Counted from the first letter of the stretch, positions 44,823-58,030 are shown. The stretch: 64,000 bases of DNA from Tanypteryx hageni (GCA_028673005.1 CM054117.1:49631370-49695369); one strand, 5' to 3'. Program-made: numbers and translations. Notes: generated by a model not told the origin, from the sequence alone.

Positions 44823-47020
44823 AAACAAATTAATGATTTTGTTTGGTATAATGTGTAGTGATTAAACTTATCATAATTTTTTGACTATTTATATAAAATG
44901 TGTTCTATAAATATGATTTATATCTCTCTATAATATAAAAATGTTGTGTACAAACCTCCTAGATGTCCCATGCCTCATTCTAAGGTGCTTATAGAAGGGC
45001 TAGAGATCTGAAATTTGGCATGCTGGTTGCTCAAAGATCACAAACTGGGAGAAATCGAACATCCCAAACGTTTGCATTTTGAAGGGGTCTTTTTGATCCC
45101 ATTATTCCATTTCAATACCCCATTGTTCCATTTCAGTACCCCATAAGAAAAGCATGGGATTCAATGCAGGGAATTCTATATATGCTTTTTTTAAATTACT
45201 CATAAATGAGATATGAACTCAGGATGAAAACAGTTTTGTAGATGAAAGAATGAATAGTTTAATTTTTAAAGACTAAATTCAAATCTGTGCCAAATTAACA
45301 TAGATATTAGTTTTTAATCACAAAGAGCATTTTTTTTGAGGCTACACAAAAATCCTAACTGCCATAGGAACAAGCTCAAGGCTTTGAAAAGGGAAATGGC
45401 AATCTAATTAAAAATTGCATTGGCTCGACGTTTTCAATAATAATTAAGGACCATAAAATTATTAATTAATTATTAATCAACTTGCCACAAATGCTTTGAT
45501 GCAGACCATAGACTATATGTTCTCCTTACCATTAGGTTTGATCTTGTCGATGTTCCTAATTTTTTCACTCTCGACTTTTGACTCTTCTTTTCCATTCGTT
45601 CTTTGTTCGAAATTGGGGCTAGATATAATTTTCTACTTTAAGTATATGCCAAAAAGAGGAGGTTCAGGGTTGCACATGGGCAGTGGACGAATTCGTCTCG
45701 CTGAGCGAGGCACAGGGTTGACACACGTAGGGGCAGTGCTCTTAGTAGCATGATATTTATTTAAGCATTTATTTACGCAGTAATTTGATTAAGTTTTCTC
45801 AAATGGAACAAATATTTGTCAAAACTCAGAATTTTAAGTAATCATTTGCTGAACCCCTTGGAAACTACTACAATTTTAGAAAAATTGTAACAAAATCGTA
45901 AGAGGTTAATGGAACTACAGTAAAACCTGTAAAAGGCGGAAGCTGTATTTGGCAGAAACTTGCCAAAAGCATAAACCGAAAATATAATCATACCAGTGAT
46001 ATCATTTTCCATATGAATGTCTCTCTGTAAGGCGGAACCTGAGAGACATGGATGGAAAGGGTTTTTCTTGTAACCTGCGTCTTAAGTACTTTTTGAATCT
46101 GTGAAAGACAGAAATAAAAAGTCATTCTCTTTAAAGTGTCTTGAGAACGTTAAATATTTTCAGTTTATTTTCCATTCTGCACACCACATGGGTGTCATGC
46201 TTCTTTTGTTTTGAAAGGTCCTTGTCTCATCTTGGAAGTTTGGATAATGGGTTCCAGCATGGGGAAGTCTCTGGTTTGCCTCTTTTCCTTACGTGCTGGC
46301 ATCTCAGAACTCGGACAACTCTCCCTTTGTTTCTTTTCCAATGCCATGAAACTGCCCATACAAAAAGGATTGGGTTGGCCGTGAGAAGTAACCACATGGT
46401 GGTTACCCAGGAGGTTGAATATTCATGGTTCTTGCCATGTGATGGTTTTAGAAAAGAAGTCGAGATTTGTTGTTTGATAAATAGCATCTGCATCAATTTT
46501 CACCAAATTGACGACTGCGAATATATCCTGCCGGCATTTAATCTCGACTGGATTAAGGGGTCTCTTTAGGGAAGTTAAGAAAAAACTAGGGTGCAAGGAT
46601 AAGTGTAACTTGGGTGAGAATTATTTAAGTCCAAGTAATTTATTAAGTGTGATTTCAGTGTCTTGTTGAAACCCAGAGTGTGTACGTTGTTATCTAAAGA
46701 ACTCTCCTTGTGTGGTGTGATCATCCAAGTTGCTCCCAGTAACTTTCCAGTTACCAATAGAGAGCAGTCATCTGTAAGTATTAATTTGTTTTAAAATTAA
46801 TAGACGAGGCTGAGATTTGATGGAATTCCATAATGAAAACATAATATGGCATTGTTTCAATTAAAAACAAAATTAAAATAGCAAAGTTTAATCAAACTTT
46901 TGCTTATTCTACATAGCCCAACTGATGTAGATGAATAATCAATTTTTAACAAGATTATTAATTTATAATAAATTTAGGATTGTGCATGCATGCAATTTCA
47001 AGTTAATGTTCTCATTTATT
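44823..47020. other. Intergenic after the zinc-finger gene
   Basis: I see no supportable gene. TA then CAGTAAAACCTGTAAAAGGC at 45918 looks like one Tigger terminus; no partner found. The 142-codon frame at 46141-46569 and the overlapping minus-strand frames have no motif I recognise. 44960-45060 (GATCTGAAATTTGGCATGCT) resembles a common repeat. Confidence 0.4.
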
Positions 47021-47028
47021 GTCTATAT

Positions 47029-49414
47029 CAGTGGTCTTCAATGTGGATGATAGTGCCCACCAGTGGGCATTTTAGGGTTATTGGTGGGTGTTAAAGAACT
47101 CTCCAAATGTTATTTTTATTTTTACACTGAAAAATAAAATTCTATAAGAAAGTAATGATATGCACATATCCACAAATGAGACAATGTACCATCTACCTTT
47201 TAGTTCAAAATGGCAACATTGGAGTGCTGGTAGGACCACTACTGTCTGCTATATAGCAGCGAGTTGGCAGACAATTTAACAGGAGTGCTATAATTAGGAC
47301 ATTGTCTTCTTTACCTTTCCGAAAGAGGACAATACAATTGTAGCTTCACGTGCATTACTGTTATTGCGCAAACGTTAATTGTGATAATTTGATTATGTTT
47401 TCTATTGAAGTTTTATTTTCAATGATGTGATATTACTATACAGGTACTTTGAGGACACTTTATGCTTGTTGTCTTGCAATATTTGTGTGTTCGTACCGAG
47501 ATAACGTTTGTTGATTTCATGTGTAACACCTTTACAGGTTTTTAAGCTGTTTAATTACTTTTTGTGATACTGAGATTGCCCCCAATTAAAAAACCATGAC
47601 TCCAAAGAAAAAGTGCTGTTGTCAGTATCCATTAAACTACTTGGCATTTGGGTTCATCGAGTCCCCTACCAACAAGTATTTGCCAATGTGGTTACTGTGC
47701 CAACACATTTTCTAATGAAGCAATTAGACCTCCACGGCTTCATGATCATCTTAATGCAAAAAGAGTCATTGGAGTATTTTGTAAAACGTCAAGAAAATTT
47801 TTCTAAATGCTCGGCAATCCCTACAATATTTTAAAAAAGCAATGAAAAAGGTAAAGATGGATTTACTGCATCTTACCATATATCTGAGCTAGTTGCTAAG
47901 AGTGGTAAACCATCCAACGCCGTTGACACGTTAATAATGCCATTTTTACAGGAAGTTATCACCATGGTAATGCATCAGAATCCAACAGATATTTTGAAAG
48001 TCATACCAATTAGTGATACAACTCCACAATTATGGACAACACTGCTTATGGCATATGTAAAATAATTTGATGATAATTTTATATTGCGAGAAGATATGTT
48101 GTTTGCAGAAAAACTTATAACCGACACGAATGGGGAATCAATATTTTAACCCTAAAGGTATATTTTGAAAAATATGATATTCCATTGACAAACCTTATTG
48201 CCTGCACAACTGATGGAGCGCCAGCTATGGTTGCTATCAAGGATTTATTGCACTTAAAATAAAGAAGTACTCCGTATAATTCACCGACAACATCTTGTTG
48301 CCAAATGCTTAAGCCCAAGCTTACATGCCTGACTTAAAATTGTGAGAAATGCAATGAACACGATTAAATCCAATTCCAAGAATGTTCGAATTTTCATTAG
48401 CTATGCCAAGATAATGATGAGCAGTTTGTTTGCTTGTTGCTACATATCAAAGTTTGTTGGCTCTTGAAAGGGAATTGTTTGACACGTTTTGTACAATAGC
48501 AATGTTGTTATTTTACCTTAATGAAAACAAAATTGACATTAGCATTGATTTAAAGTCGGTGAAAAAGGATGCTTTTTGCTTGGCTGGAATATTAAAAAAA
48601 TTCAATGAAGTTAACATATGACTTCAAGGAAAGCAAGTGACACTTATTGACTGCAAAAATGTTATTTCGGGATTCATTGACAAATTGGATTTATTCAAAC
48701 AAAACATCCTGCAAAAAGAAGTTTTTCAGTTTTCGGAACTATGCTCCATCAAAGATGATCTTAAAGTTGAAGACAGACAAGTTTGCAGATCACCTTTATG
48801 CCCTTAAAATTGATGACTCGTTTTCGTGATGTAATAGAGTTGAAAGTAGACGCATGAATGGTGACTCCATTCATCACAAATATGCGTGATGTGAATGTTG
48901 AATACAAAGAGGAGATAATAGAATTACTTCATGATGAGGACTGTAAAGCCAATTTCAACCAAGGTGGGCATGTGCAACTTTGGCTGAACAAGAAAATGCC
49001 CTCTCTGTATCCATACTTGTGGAAGAAAATATCATTGCTCTTGTTAGCTTTCCCAACCTCATATATAGTCGAAAAGGGATTCAGTGCAATCAACAATCTC
49101 CTGTCCAAAAAAGAAATCGCTTACAAGTAACAGAAAGAGGAGATCTTTGAGTGACCCTTACAGACTCGAAGCCTGACATTGATTCCCTGGTTTGTAGGCA
49201 CCAAGCACAAAGTATGCATTGAAATATCTGTCAAATGTATGTTTTAATGTTTGTTTTGGGATTAATAAACATGGTTAAATTTGATTTCTTTTTAAACATT
49301 TGTTTTGTCAAAAATGTTGTTGTTAAGTTGATCTGGAAAGTGGACGTGAACTTATTTCAAATGGCAAAGAATAGTAAAAGTGGGCAGTGAATCAAAAAAG
49401 GTTGAAGACCACTG
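47029..49414 (+). mobile_element. hAT element (ZBED/SCAND3-like) with perfect duplication
   Basis: TIRs CAGTGGTCTTCAA (47029) and, from 49414, CAGTGGTCTTCAA are flanked by GTCTATAT at 47021-47028 and 49415-49422. The 2386-bp element carries a plus-strand transposase broken in many places. Confidence 0.92.
47590..49215 (+). pseudogene. ZBED5/SCAND3-like hAT transposase, decayed
   Basis: In shifting frames: YLAFGFIESPTNKYLPMWLL then CQHIFSNEAIRPPRLHDHL (BED finger, about 47637-47765), LITDTNGESIF, CTTDGAPAM (core Asp, about 48205), HRQHLVAKCLS (about 48290), and near the end FNQGGHVQLWLNKKMPSLYP, FPTSYIVEKGFSAINNLLSK and a PDIDSLVCRHQAQ tail. Order and motifs match the vertebrate/arthropod ZBED5-SCAND3 group. 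Numerous stops and frameshifts make it non-functional. Confidence 0.87.
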
Positions 49415-49575
49415 GTCTATATCAATTGTTGTTGTGAGCTTAAAGTTTTTATTTCCATGGAGACTCACTGAAACATCTATTTTCTAAAATATTAATAATG
49501 AGTGGAGACAACAATGAAAATAAAATAAAGGAAACAACTCCTATGCTGTAATTAAAATTAATGGTTGGACAATAT

Positions 49576-52500
49576 CAGTGGCGCACACAGACTTTCTTCT
49601 AGGGGGGGGGGGGGGGTCCGATCTATTTGGCAGGCATAAAAAAAGTTTAAGGTTACCCTTTATTATTTATTTTATTTACACAACTTGCGTTTAAAAATTA
49701 ATTCCCTTTCTAAATAGTACATTATTACTGTAAAACACACAATTAGAATAAATATATTACAGTGTAATATCTCAAATTTTCCGAGCATAATATTACAGTG
49801 AAATATAGACTAAAGGGTTATCAGCAGAAGTAGACATATTTCAACGCCATATTTTAACTTCGAAAATATAAGCAAAAATAACATAAATAACAAACCAAAA
49901 ATTGATTTTATTTCAAAGTCCAATTTTGTTTCCCAAATAGCGAAATCCAATCCTCTAGGTCATGCGCTTAATTTTTTTAAATACCAGTATTTTCAGAGGA
50001 ATACACAAAATATGATTCTTAGGAGCGGTTTACATCGTTTTTCCGTTGTTTAAATTTACTGAAAATCGGGAACATAAGAAGAAAATATATTCAAAACATT
50101 CGATTTCTAATAATCTAATTTTTAATTGTTTTATATTAAATCTTTGAAATGAAAAATATTCTCGCAATTATTAACTGCGTTCACTGTGTTTGATAATATT
50201 CAAAATTACAAATGAAAGAAAACAGAAAAGTCATTTAATGGGACACAGTTGTCAGGTTAACTACTAGAATCTGCTGGTCTGGGAAGACGGTGATCAGATT
50301 AGAGGGGACAGGTCAGAGTAGTCATCTCAGAGAAAATAATTGCACTCTTGAAAATGTTCCACTAAATAGGAGTCACTTTGAGAGGTGGTTCGCCTTTGGA
50401 GGCCTTACTGCACTTGATTAAAAATAACATTTCTTACCTCAAATGGTAAAATCCAATCGTCTCGGTTTCTTGCTTAATTCATCCAAAACATCTTCTGGAG
50501 ACACCTGTAAACTGTTGATATTTAATAATGCAAGACCATTAAGTCTATCACTTTTCATGGTGTTTCTTAGATAAGTTTTTAGCCTCCTCAAAGTAGAGAA
50601 TGATCTTTCGCTGGTACAGGTGCTAATGGGAAGTGTACATAGTATTTGTAGGAGCAGTTTGATACGAGGATACAACTCTCTGTCACAATAAATGAACCCT
50701 TCAATAGCAGAAAATAATTCCTTGTTCCGTATAAAATTTTTCCATAGTTTAAGTTCACCAAGCATGCTTTCCTTATTGTCGCAAAAAAGATCATCACTTC
50801 GAATAAAATTCTGCTAACGTGAGAAAATCACTTTTCGTTTCATCATCGTAATTTTGAGTCATCCAAATTTAGCTAAAATGTTATTATGTTTTTCAAGTCT
50901 TTGTTTTATTTGACTTATTACATTGTTTAGAAAGGGTAAGAATATAGCCCGTCTGTAGTACTCCTCAGGGGATTTAGCTGGAATATTGTTGCGGTACACT
51001 GATAGCTTCGTGGGACATCTTGGAATTTTAATTTCTTCCTCACCTCTTACAAATTCCAGAAGCTTTATAGCCATTTCAAAAATCTCTTTGAAAACTGATT
51101 CAGAATTAACGTTTAAACTTTCAAGTCCTTCAATGACCGAGTCAGCATAACTCATTGCCTTCTTCAAATTAATATTAACTGTTTGTAAATATTCACTCAA
51201 CCTTTTAGTAAGAGCAAATACCTTATTTATAGTCAGCAAAGAAATGATGAAATCAGCTTTAGAAATCGATACATTTAAAAGAGAAGCTTGAAAGGAAACA
51301 TCGTTATCATTCCACTCTGTCATTTCATTCAGTGATGCTTGTATAGCATTAAATAATTCAACCATAACTAGTATCGAATCATGTCTTTCAATCCATCTCG
51401 TGCCACACATTTGAACTAATTTTGGTTTTCTAGAATGAGGACAGTGTTTTTCAATATTTCTTATTAAAATATTTTGCCTAAATGGAGTGTGAAAAAAATT
51501 ATAGATTTTACCCACTATTCCCACACAGTTTCTGATATTGGATAAATTAGAAGAATCTGAAATCGTTAGGTTTAAACTGTGTGAGCTACAATGCACATAT
51601 AATGCAGAGGGGAAGTGTTTTTTAATATGAGTTTGAACTCCTTGGAACTGTCCACTCATTGCACTAGCCCCATCATATCCTTGACCTCTGAGAAATTTTA
51701 AATTCATTTTGAAATATTCCAAAGAATCTATCAAATGTGTGGCAAGACTCCTGTTCTACTGACAACCGGTATAAATTGTATGAACTGTTCTTGGACAGTA
51801 TCATTTTCAATGAATCGAGCAGCAAGAGCAAACTGTTCTATCCCAGCAACATCAGTAGTTTCATCTGCTATTATACTGAAACACTTACTCTTATTGATGC
51901 GATTTGCAATGTCCCTCAAAATTATATCATTTATGGAAGAAATGATTTCATTTTGTGTTCTCCAGCTAACGTGGGAATTTCTTCCACAACTTTTAAAATG
52001 ATTCCTTAAAATTTCATCTCCTGCTTCCACACGCATTCTAAGTAATGCTCTAAAATTTCCCTCATTTTTTTCAGGGGTTTCTTCAACATTTAAGGGGCCA
52101 TAATCTAAATGTCCTCGTAAGGGAATCCCCTGCTTCCCGCAAAATAGGACAGTTTTTATTATTGAGCCAAGTATTTCCCTGTTTTTTGCTACTTCTGCTG
52201 CTTTGTTTTTATCTAAAATCAAATCAATCGGGAGCACTTTTTTCTCATCAATTTTCTTTAAATTGTAAAATATTTTCAAGCTTCGTGTATGATATGACAA
52301 TTTTCCATGCTTCTCAAAATATTCTAAGGCATGGTTCCATTTGTTGAACGCTTCTGAAACAAATTTACCCGGATTTTTATATTTAGCATCTGGTGACCAT
52401 AAACTATTAAAAACTTCCAGGAGTTTCTTACCAGAACAATATTCTTTCGATTTCAAAAAGTTTGCTATATCATTAGGGTTACCTTTATTGTCCGCATCTG

Positions 52501-53826
52501 TCTCCGTAGTACATCCAGTAACCAGTGCGAATGACGAACACGGCTCTTTTTCTTGCAATGATGCACTATCGATGAGGTCACTATGTTCGCTGAAATTAAT
52601 TTTCTCACCATCTTTTTGTTCACTATGCACATTTCCCCACGACTTCTTCACAAATGATAATATTGATATTAGTTTTCTTTTACTACTCATATTTATCTAT
52701 GTAAGGGTTAAACCAAAGAGTTTTGAAAGGACAGTTTCTCACTTTTTCATTTGCACTATAATGCGAGTAGCCTATCTTACGTCTATAAGCAGTGCTTTAC
52801 TTGGATAAAAATAAGTGCCGGTACTCTCCGTAACAGCAGCAAACTATCTAATTAGAAATGAAATAATGTAGTATAACATATTTAAAGACCAATACTATAC
52901 GGCTATTTACTACATATCACTATTGTAATTTCACGGACAACACTTATCAAAGCAGCCTACTTTGTTTTATATATTCGAATTTCACCGACCACGAGGCCAA
53001 CGAGATGAAATAAATGCTCACGTGATTCGAAGAAAACAGCTTATCTGCATGGAATCCGCACTCACAATTTCTCCATTAAATACTTTTCCAATTTCAATGG
53101 TGAGTTTAGACTTCCCAGTGGAAATTCCACAGGGTTGCCGAAATTCATGGTTGTGCAAAAAATGTGAAAAAAAGGCCACGGAGAGCTTTCTGGAAAAGTA
53201 CTCGATTTTTTGATGTTCGAGATCTGTAGCGTCAATATTGCTCGGATGCTTCCATTCTTCCAAAAAATGCACTTTTCCACAGTAAGAGATACACTCATCA
53301 CTACACTTCCTCACTCATCGAGACTTCTTGTCCAACTACCCAACTTCTCCAAATTGGAGACTTCAATTGTATTCTTTTGAGAGTCTCAGCTGCAGTTTTT
53401 TGTTCCCCTTTTAGTGGAAATAGGATATTTTACACACACGGCCATTCTGGTCGCCTGAACCTCCTACCACACAGCAGGGATCCAGGAAGTCTCCAAAAGA
53501 CCAAACGGAGAACGTAAGACCCAGAAAGGGATGAACGTTTCTCAACTGAAACCCCTTCTCATGGAAATAGGATATTTTCAGCAAAAAGATTTTGTCTTGA
53601 CCAACGGTCACTTTAAACACTTGCCACCGATATTTTCTTGGAAACGGAACTTTCCCTTCTCCCTTCCTTCCCTCTTTCCGTCTTCCCCATATTCACGCAC
53701 TCATTCCTGGAGCAAAAGCATTCCTGAGAACACTTTAAACGTCTTGCCTTCACCCTCATCTCAGGATAAAATATGCCCCTATGGGGGGGTCCAGACTCGG
53801 TGGACCCCCCTATGTGTGCGCCCCTG
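49576..53826 (-). mobile_element. Long hAT element with perfect duplication
   Basis: Termini CAGTGGCGCACACAG (49576) and, from 53826, CAGGGGCGCACACATAGG, each followed inward by a G-run. Flanks GACAATAT at 49568-49575 and 53827-53834 are identical. At 4251 bp it is the largest element here. It carries a three-piece transposase (50439-52690). The 3' part (52960-53800) holds repeated GGAAATAGGATATTTT blocks (about 53415 and 53560) and no recognisable gene. Confidence 0.92.
50439..52690 (-). pseudogene. DUF4371-type hAT transposase, two or more frameshifts
   Basis: Three collinear frames: 52690-51731, 51734-50859 and 50765-50439, about 720 codons in total. Part 1 has a TTF-finger tail (FNKWNHALEYFEKHGKLSYH) and the DUF4371 region with FCGKQGIPLRGH, FRALLRMRVEAGDE and SIIADETTDV (first Asp). 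Part 2 opens LKFLRGQGYDGASAMSG (second Asp), then HCSSHSLNL and CGTRWIERHDSI. Part 3 holds the dimerisation region CTLPISTCTSERSFSTLRRL (acidic Glu) and K.YLRNTM..DRLNGLALL. This is the group annotated 'zinc finger MYM-type 1-like' or '52 kDa repressor-like'. Part 1 to part 2 joins by a slip near 51740; the gap before part 3 has further stops. Confidence 0.9.
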
Positions 53827-53941
53827 GACAATATGAGTTTTCTCGAGGTAAAACAATCCAGAGGTAAAATAGTCCCCCAATTGGATCTCCATGCGGGGAC
53901 TGCCTTGAAAAAATTGTCAAAAGTAATTTACGAATAGGCAC

Positions 53942-56900
53942 TTGGAACTAAGAACTATGAGAAAGGCAGGAAAGCTAGAGAACTTGAAAGAAGAAATGAG
54001 AAGAAATACAGTTGACATTATAGGACTGAGCAAAACTAGATGGGAAGGAGGACAGTTTGACTCAGAAGAGTTCATGGTAGTTTACTCTGGAGGAAATAGT
54101 GAGGAAAGGGGAGTAGCTCTGGTACTTAGGAAAGATATGATGAAAAGCGTGACAAAGATAATAGCAACGAACGATAGACCGATGGCAATAAAGTTAAAAG
54201 TAGTCCCAGTGGACATGCTGATAATCCAGGTATATATGCCAACTTCAGCTGATGAAGATGAAGAAATTGAGATTTATGAGCAAATTAATGACATTTATGA
54301 AAAAGATGGAAGAGGAAAAACTGCATAATAATGGGAGATTGGAACAGTAAGAAAATGTTGTTGGGCAATATGGACTAGGGAAGAGAAACCGAGGAGGGGA
54401 AAAACTGGTAGAATTCTGCATTAATAATGACCTTGTAGTGACTAATATATGGTTCAAAAATCATAAACTATGACAAATAGATTACATCCTAGTAAAACAA
54501 AGATTCAGGAACAGCATAAAGACATCGCTAAGGAAATGCTGGAGTAAATGGATGAGAGATGAAAATAGAAATCAGTGAAGACGGTAGAGCCAATTATAGA
54601 CTTATAAACAATGAGTTGAGAAGGGTAACAGATAAAGCTAGAGAAAATTGGATAAAAGAAAAATGTGATGAAATACAACAAATGGAGAAGTTAGGATGGT
54701 ACGATATGATGTACACTAGGGCAGTGGTGGCGAACCTTTTCTAGCACGTGTGCCAAAATTACCTTAATAAGAGAAAATTTGCCTGTTGGCGTGCCAGTAC
54801 CTATCACAACAAATTTGTGTATATTCGTATAATATAGTGCATAGTATGTCTTTTTACACACAGGAAGACATATATGCTAAATGATTCAAATGATATATCG
54901 ACAACAAAGTTAGAAATATAGTTTTTTCATGTCTATCAAATTCTTTGTACGAATCCCGCATCTTCAAGACTTGACAAATAATATTAAGCGCTAACGATAA
55001 TAGGTTGCATTAGCGGATAACATTAATGAAGTTATCTTTGGTGGAGGTGGCACTCTCTTAGAAGAAACAAATTAGGTATCTCATGAAAAATCGTTATACG
55101 TAAAAATGATTTAATAAATGACGTCAATTAAGTAATGAGGAAAATGAATGACATGAGCGGAGTGATCCAAGGCATCAACTTCCGTTTGACAAATTCCAAT
55201 TAAAAACTTATCAGATGTTAACGATATACTAATAAAAATGTCAAATAGTAAATTTAGTGCTGATGCCAGGGGCAGATTGGGCCGCCGGCGAATAATCATA
55301 ATATAACCGTATATGAAGCCACTTTTTCACATCGTCTTAATACCTACATTTATTAAATTTCTGGGGTCATTTTTGTATGTCGCTGTGTTAGCGAGTGGCA
55401 CATTTTATTTCGTTTTCCATTTTGTGGCATGCCAATGAAAATAGTTCCGCATGCCATCCTTGCCATAGGTTCGCCATCATTGCACTAGGGCATTGGAATT
55501 AGAAGATAAAAAGTGGAATGGAATTCGTGGTAAAGGAATTATGAATATGGATGGGAAGAAACAAAGGATGTAGCACAGGTATGGGATAAATAAATTAAGG
55601 AACTATACAGCAAGCATGCTGGATCAGCAAAAATAGAACTAGAAGATGAGGAAAACATTGAAGAAGACAACTTAGGACCAAGTATTATGGAGAGCAAAGT
55701 AGAAAAAGCAATAGTGGAACTAAAGATAGGGAAAGCCACAGGCAGCGATAGAATACCAGCTGAGGTACTTAAAGTCATGGGATCAGAAGGACTAAAAGCG
55801 ATCATGAAATTAATTAATAAGATTTACGACATGGGAGAGTGACCTCGGGATTTCCTAGGAGTAAAAGTGATCCCTCGAAAGAAGAAGGCAATGCAGTGTA
55901 AAGACTACGGAATGATAAGTCTTCTGTCACACACTTCGAAAATCATCACAAGGATTCTTAATAAAAGGCTGGGGAAAAAGGCAGAAGAAATGCTAGGGTA
56001 AGATCAATTCGGTTTCAGAACAGGAAGAGGAACTAGAGATGCTATAGGAGTAGTTAGAATAATATCTGAAAGGGCAATAGAGTACAGCCAAGATATCTGC
56101 ATTTGTTTCGTAGACTGCAGAAGGCCTTTGTTAGAGTAATGTTGATGAAGATATTAAAGGATATAGGTGTAGACTGGAAAGACAGGAGACATCAGGAATC
56201 TATGTGAATCAAGTTGTAAAGGTCAGGTTTGAGAATGTGGACACCTGCGGAATAAATATCGGTAGAGGAGCAAGACAAGGCTGCTGCCTATCGCCAACCC
56301 TAATCAATATATATGGAGAAAGTCTAATGCAAGAAGCTTTAAGCACAGGAGATTTCAAAATTGGAGGAAAGATCATAAGAACAGTAAAATACGCAGATGA
56401 TGAAGTACTTCTAGCAAGAAAAGAAGAGGAGCTACAAAAAATGATAAATAGACTAGTGATAACAGGTAGAAAATACGGTATGGAAATAAATACAGAAAAA
56501 TCCAAGGTCATTCGAATATCGGGTAAAGAAGAGAATCTGAACATAAGTATTGGAGGAAAGCCTTTAGAACAAGTTTCAGATTATAAATACCTTGGAAGCA
56601 TCATAACACGAGAGGCAAAATGTACGGATGAGATCAAAACTAGAATAGGAAAAGCAAAAGCGGCTTTCAGGAGAAAGAAACACCTACTTACAGGGAATAT
56701 AAGGGAAGATATCCGCAAGAAGTTGATAAAATGCTACGTATGGAGTACAGCTTTGTACGGGGCAGAAACATGGACGCTAAGAAAAAATGACATCAAATAC
56801 TGGGAAATCTTTGAAATGTGGACTTGTAGGAGAATGTTGAAGATAAAATGGGCAGAAAGGAGGAAAAACGATGAAGTGCTATGAAGAGTAGGAGAGAAGC

Positions 56901-57130
56901 TAATGATTATACAGACTATTAGAAAGAGGAAGGCAAATTGGGTTGGACATTACCTGAGGAGAGAGAGTATGATTAAAGATGTGTTGGAAGGAAAACTAGA
57001 TGGAAAAAGGGAAAAAGGTAGGAAAAGGTTTCAGCTGATAGACGATTTGAAAGGAAAAGATAGTTATCAAGATATGAAGAGGAGAGCAGAAAATAGGAGT
57101 ATATGGAGAACCAGGTTTAACCATGAATAA
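53942..57130 (+). pseudogene. APE endonuclease-reverse transcriptase, decayed copy
   Basis: Fragments: 53942-54328 (KLENLKEEMRRNTVDIIGLS KTRWEG ... VYMPTSADEDEE, the endonuclease N-terminus missing in copy 1), 54559-54744, 56204-56884 (RGARQGCCLSPTLINIYG, VKYADDEVLLARK, YLGSIITREAKC, GAETWTLRK) and 56903-57130 (WVGHYLRRES to RTRFNHE). Internal deletions, stops and the hAT insertion prevent any full-length product. Useful for reconstructing the family boundaries, since it extends further 5' than copy 1. Confidence 0.9.
54722..55482. mobile_element. hAT MITE inserted in LINE copy 2
   Basis: Termini CAGTGGTGGCGAACCTTTTC (54722) and, from 55482, CAATGATGGCGAACCTATGG. Duplication CACTAGGG at 54714-54721 and 55483-55490. 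LINE copy 1 has the uninterrupted site (CGCTAGGGCACTGG near 4762), proving the insertion. 761 bp, non-coding. A related internal fragment lies at 38560-39005. Confidence 0.93.
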
Positions 57131-57299
57131 TCATGGACCTGTCTATGGACAGACTACCTATGATGACGAATAAAAACAATTTTCTGCTTTTAAAAAGAAC
57201 ACTTCCAACAGAAATTAATAAAGATATTATTTATTACTTTTGAAGTGAAACCACCACGATGACACTAAGAAAGCTGACTAGCTGTCTTAGACAGCTCTT

Positions 57300-57894
57300 A
57301 TACTGAGCAAACTTTAGTTTGAAACAAACCAATTTGAAGAAACTATGGTTTCTTAAAACCAGTGTAATGTTAAGCAATGAGGAAAGCAGGAAAGATCTCA
57401 CACTGAGTTTCATAAAACTATAGTTTCCAGTGACAAACAAACTATAGTTTCATAAAACTGACCGAGTTGGTTTTAATAAACTTTAGTTAGCTGTGGACTG
57501 CAGCGCAGAGCAGACGTGTACCTGTGCCCTGTGCAGACGTGACCCTGAGTGACGTGGCTTGTTTATTTCAGTTTAGGAGTGCCAAGTGTAGGATATGCCA
57601 AAAATGATAATCCTGTGTTAAATACAGTTGGTGAAGGCAGTTGAAAAACATCATTGCAATTACATAGCTAGTATTTCCCGAGAAATTTCAGTGGATGAAC
57701 CCAATAATGACGTTTTCCCTTCCTGTTTTTCAGCCACAACCACAAAGCAAGCACTTCCTCCACCTCTGACATCTTGACTCCTACTGAATACTTTTTATCA
57801 ACTTCTTGAAAAATAGTTTCACCAATGTTAGAGACGAGATAAAACTAGTTTTATAAAATCGGTTTCATAAAACCAGTTTTATTCACGTCACCGA
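57300..57894. repeat. Insertion with clustered AAACTATAGTTT palindromes
   Basis: Present in Tigger copy 2 but absent from copy 1. It carries near-identical 12-bp palindromes: AAACTTTAGTTT (57309), AAACTATGGTTT (57340), AAACTATAGTTT (57415 and 57439), AAACTTTAGTT (57478) and AAACTAGTTT (57842), mainly at the two edges. The centre is non-coding. Type unknown. Confidence 0.55.
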
Positions 57895-58030
57895 ATGTAC
57901 ATTTCCTTTCCAGTTGCCCTTCAGTTTACAATTTGACTTCCTCGTGATAACATTGTCTTACAAGTTTTGAACATTTATTCATCGTCTATTATCATGTATT
58001 TTTTAATCGTTCTTTATAATCATTTGTTAA

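Larger units (their letters stand above)
53835..57170 (+). mobile_element. RTE-like LINE, copy 2, with 5' region but decayed
   Basis: 53835-53935 looks like LINE 5' UTR, followed by GGCACTTGGAAC(t)AAGAAC, the GTWNVRTM start of the endonuclease minus one G. Compared with copy 1 it has deletions of about 20 bp (near 54347), about 38 bp (near 54472) and about 300 bp (near 54524, corresponding to 4271-4573), plus many stops. A hAT MITE (54722-55482) interrupts it. The tail CCTATGATGACGAATAAAAA matches copy 1 and abuts the Tigger relic at 57174. Confidence 0.88.

Noticed and set aside
46141..46569. 142-codon plus-strand open frame with overlapping minus-strand frames
   Set aside because: No recognisable domain, no splice or promoter context, and frames of similar length on the other strand. 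Its neighbourhood has a Tigger-like end at 45918. Not supportable as a gene.
49597..49616. G-run as possible quadruplex regulatory element
   Set aside because: It is part of the hAT terminus (mirrored by the C-run at about 53804) and needs no separate role.
52960..53836. Several overlapping 70-100 codon frames on both strands
   Set aside because: They lie within the right part of the hAT element, contain repeat blocks and show no conserved motif.
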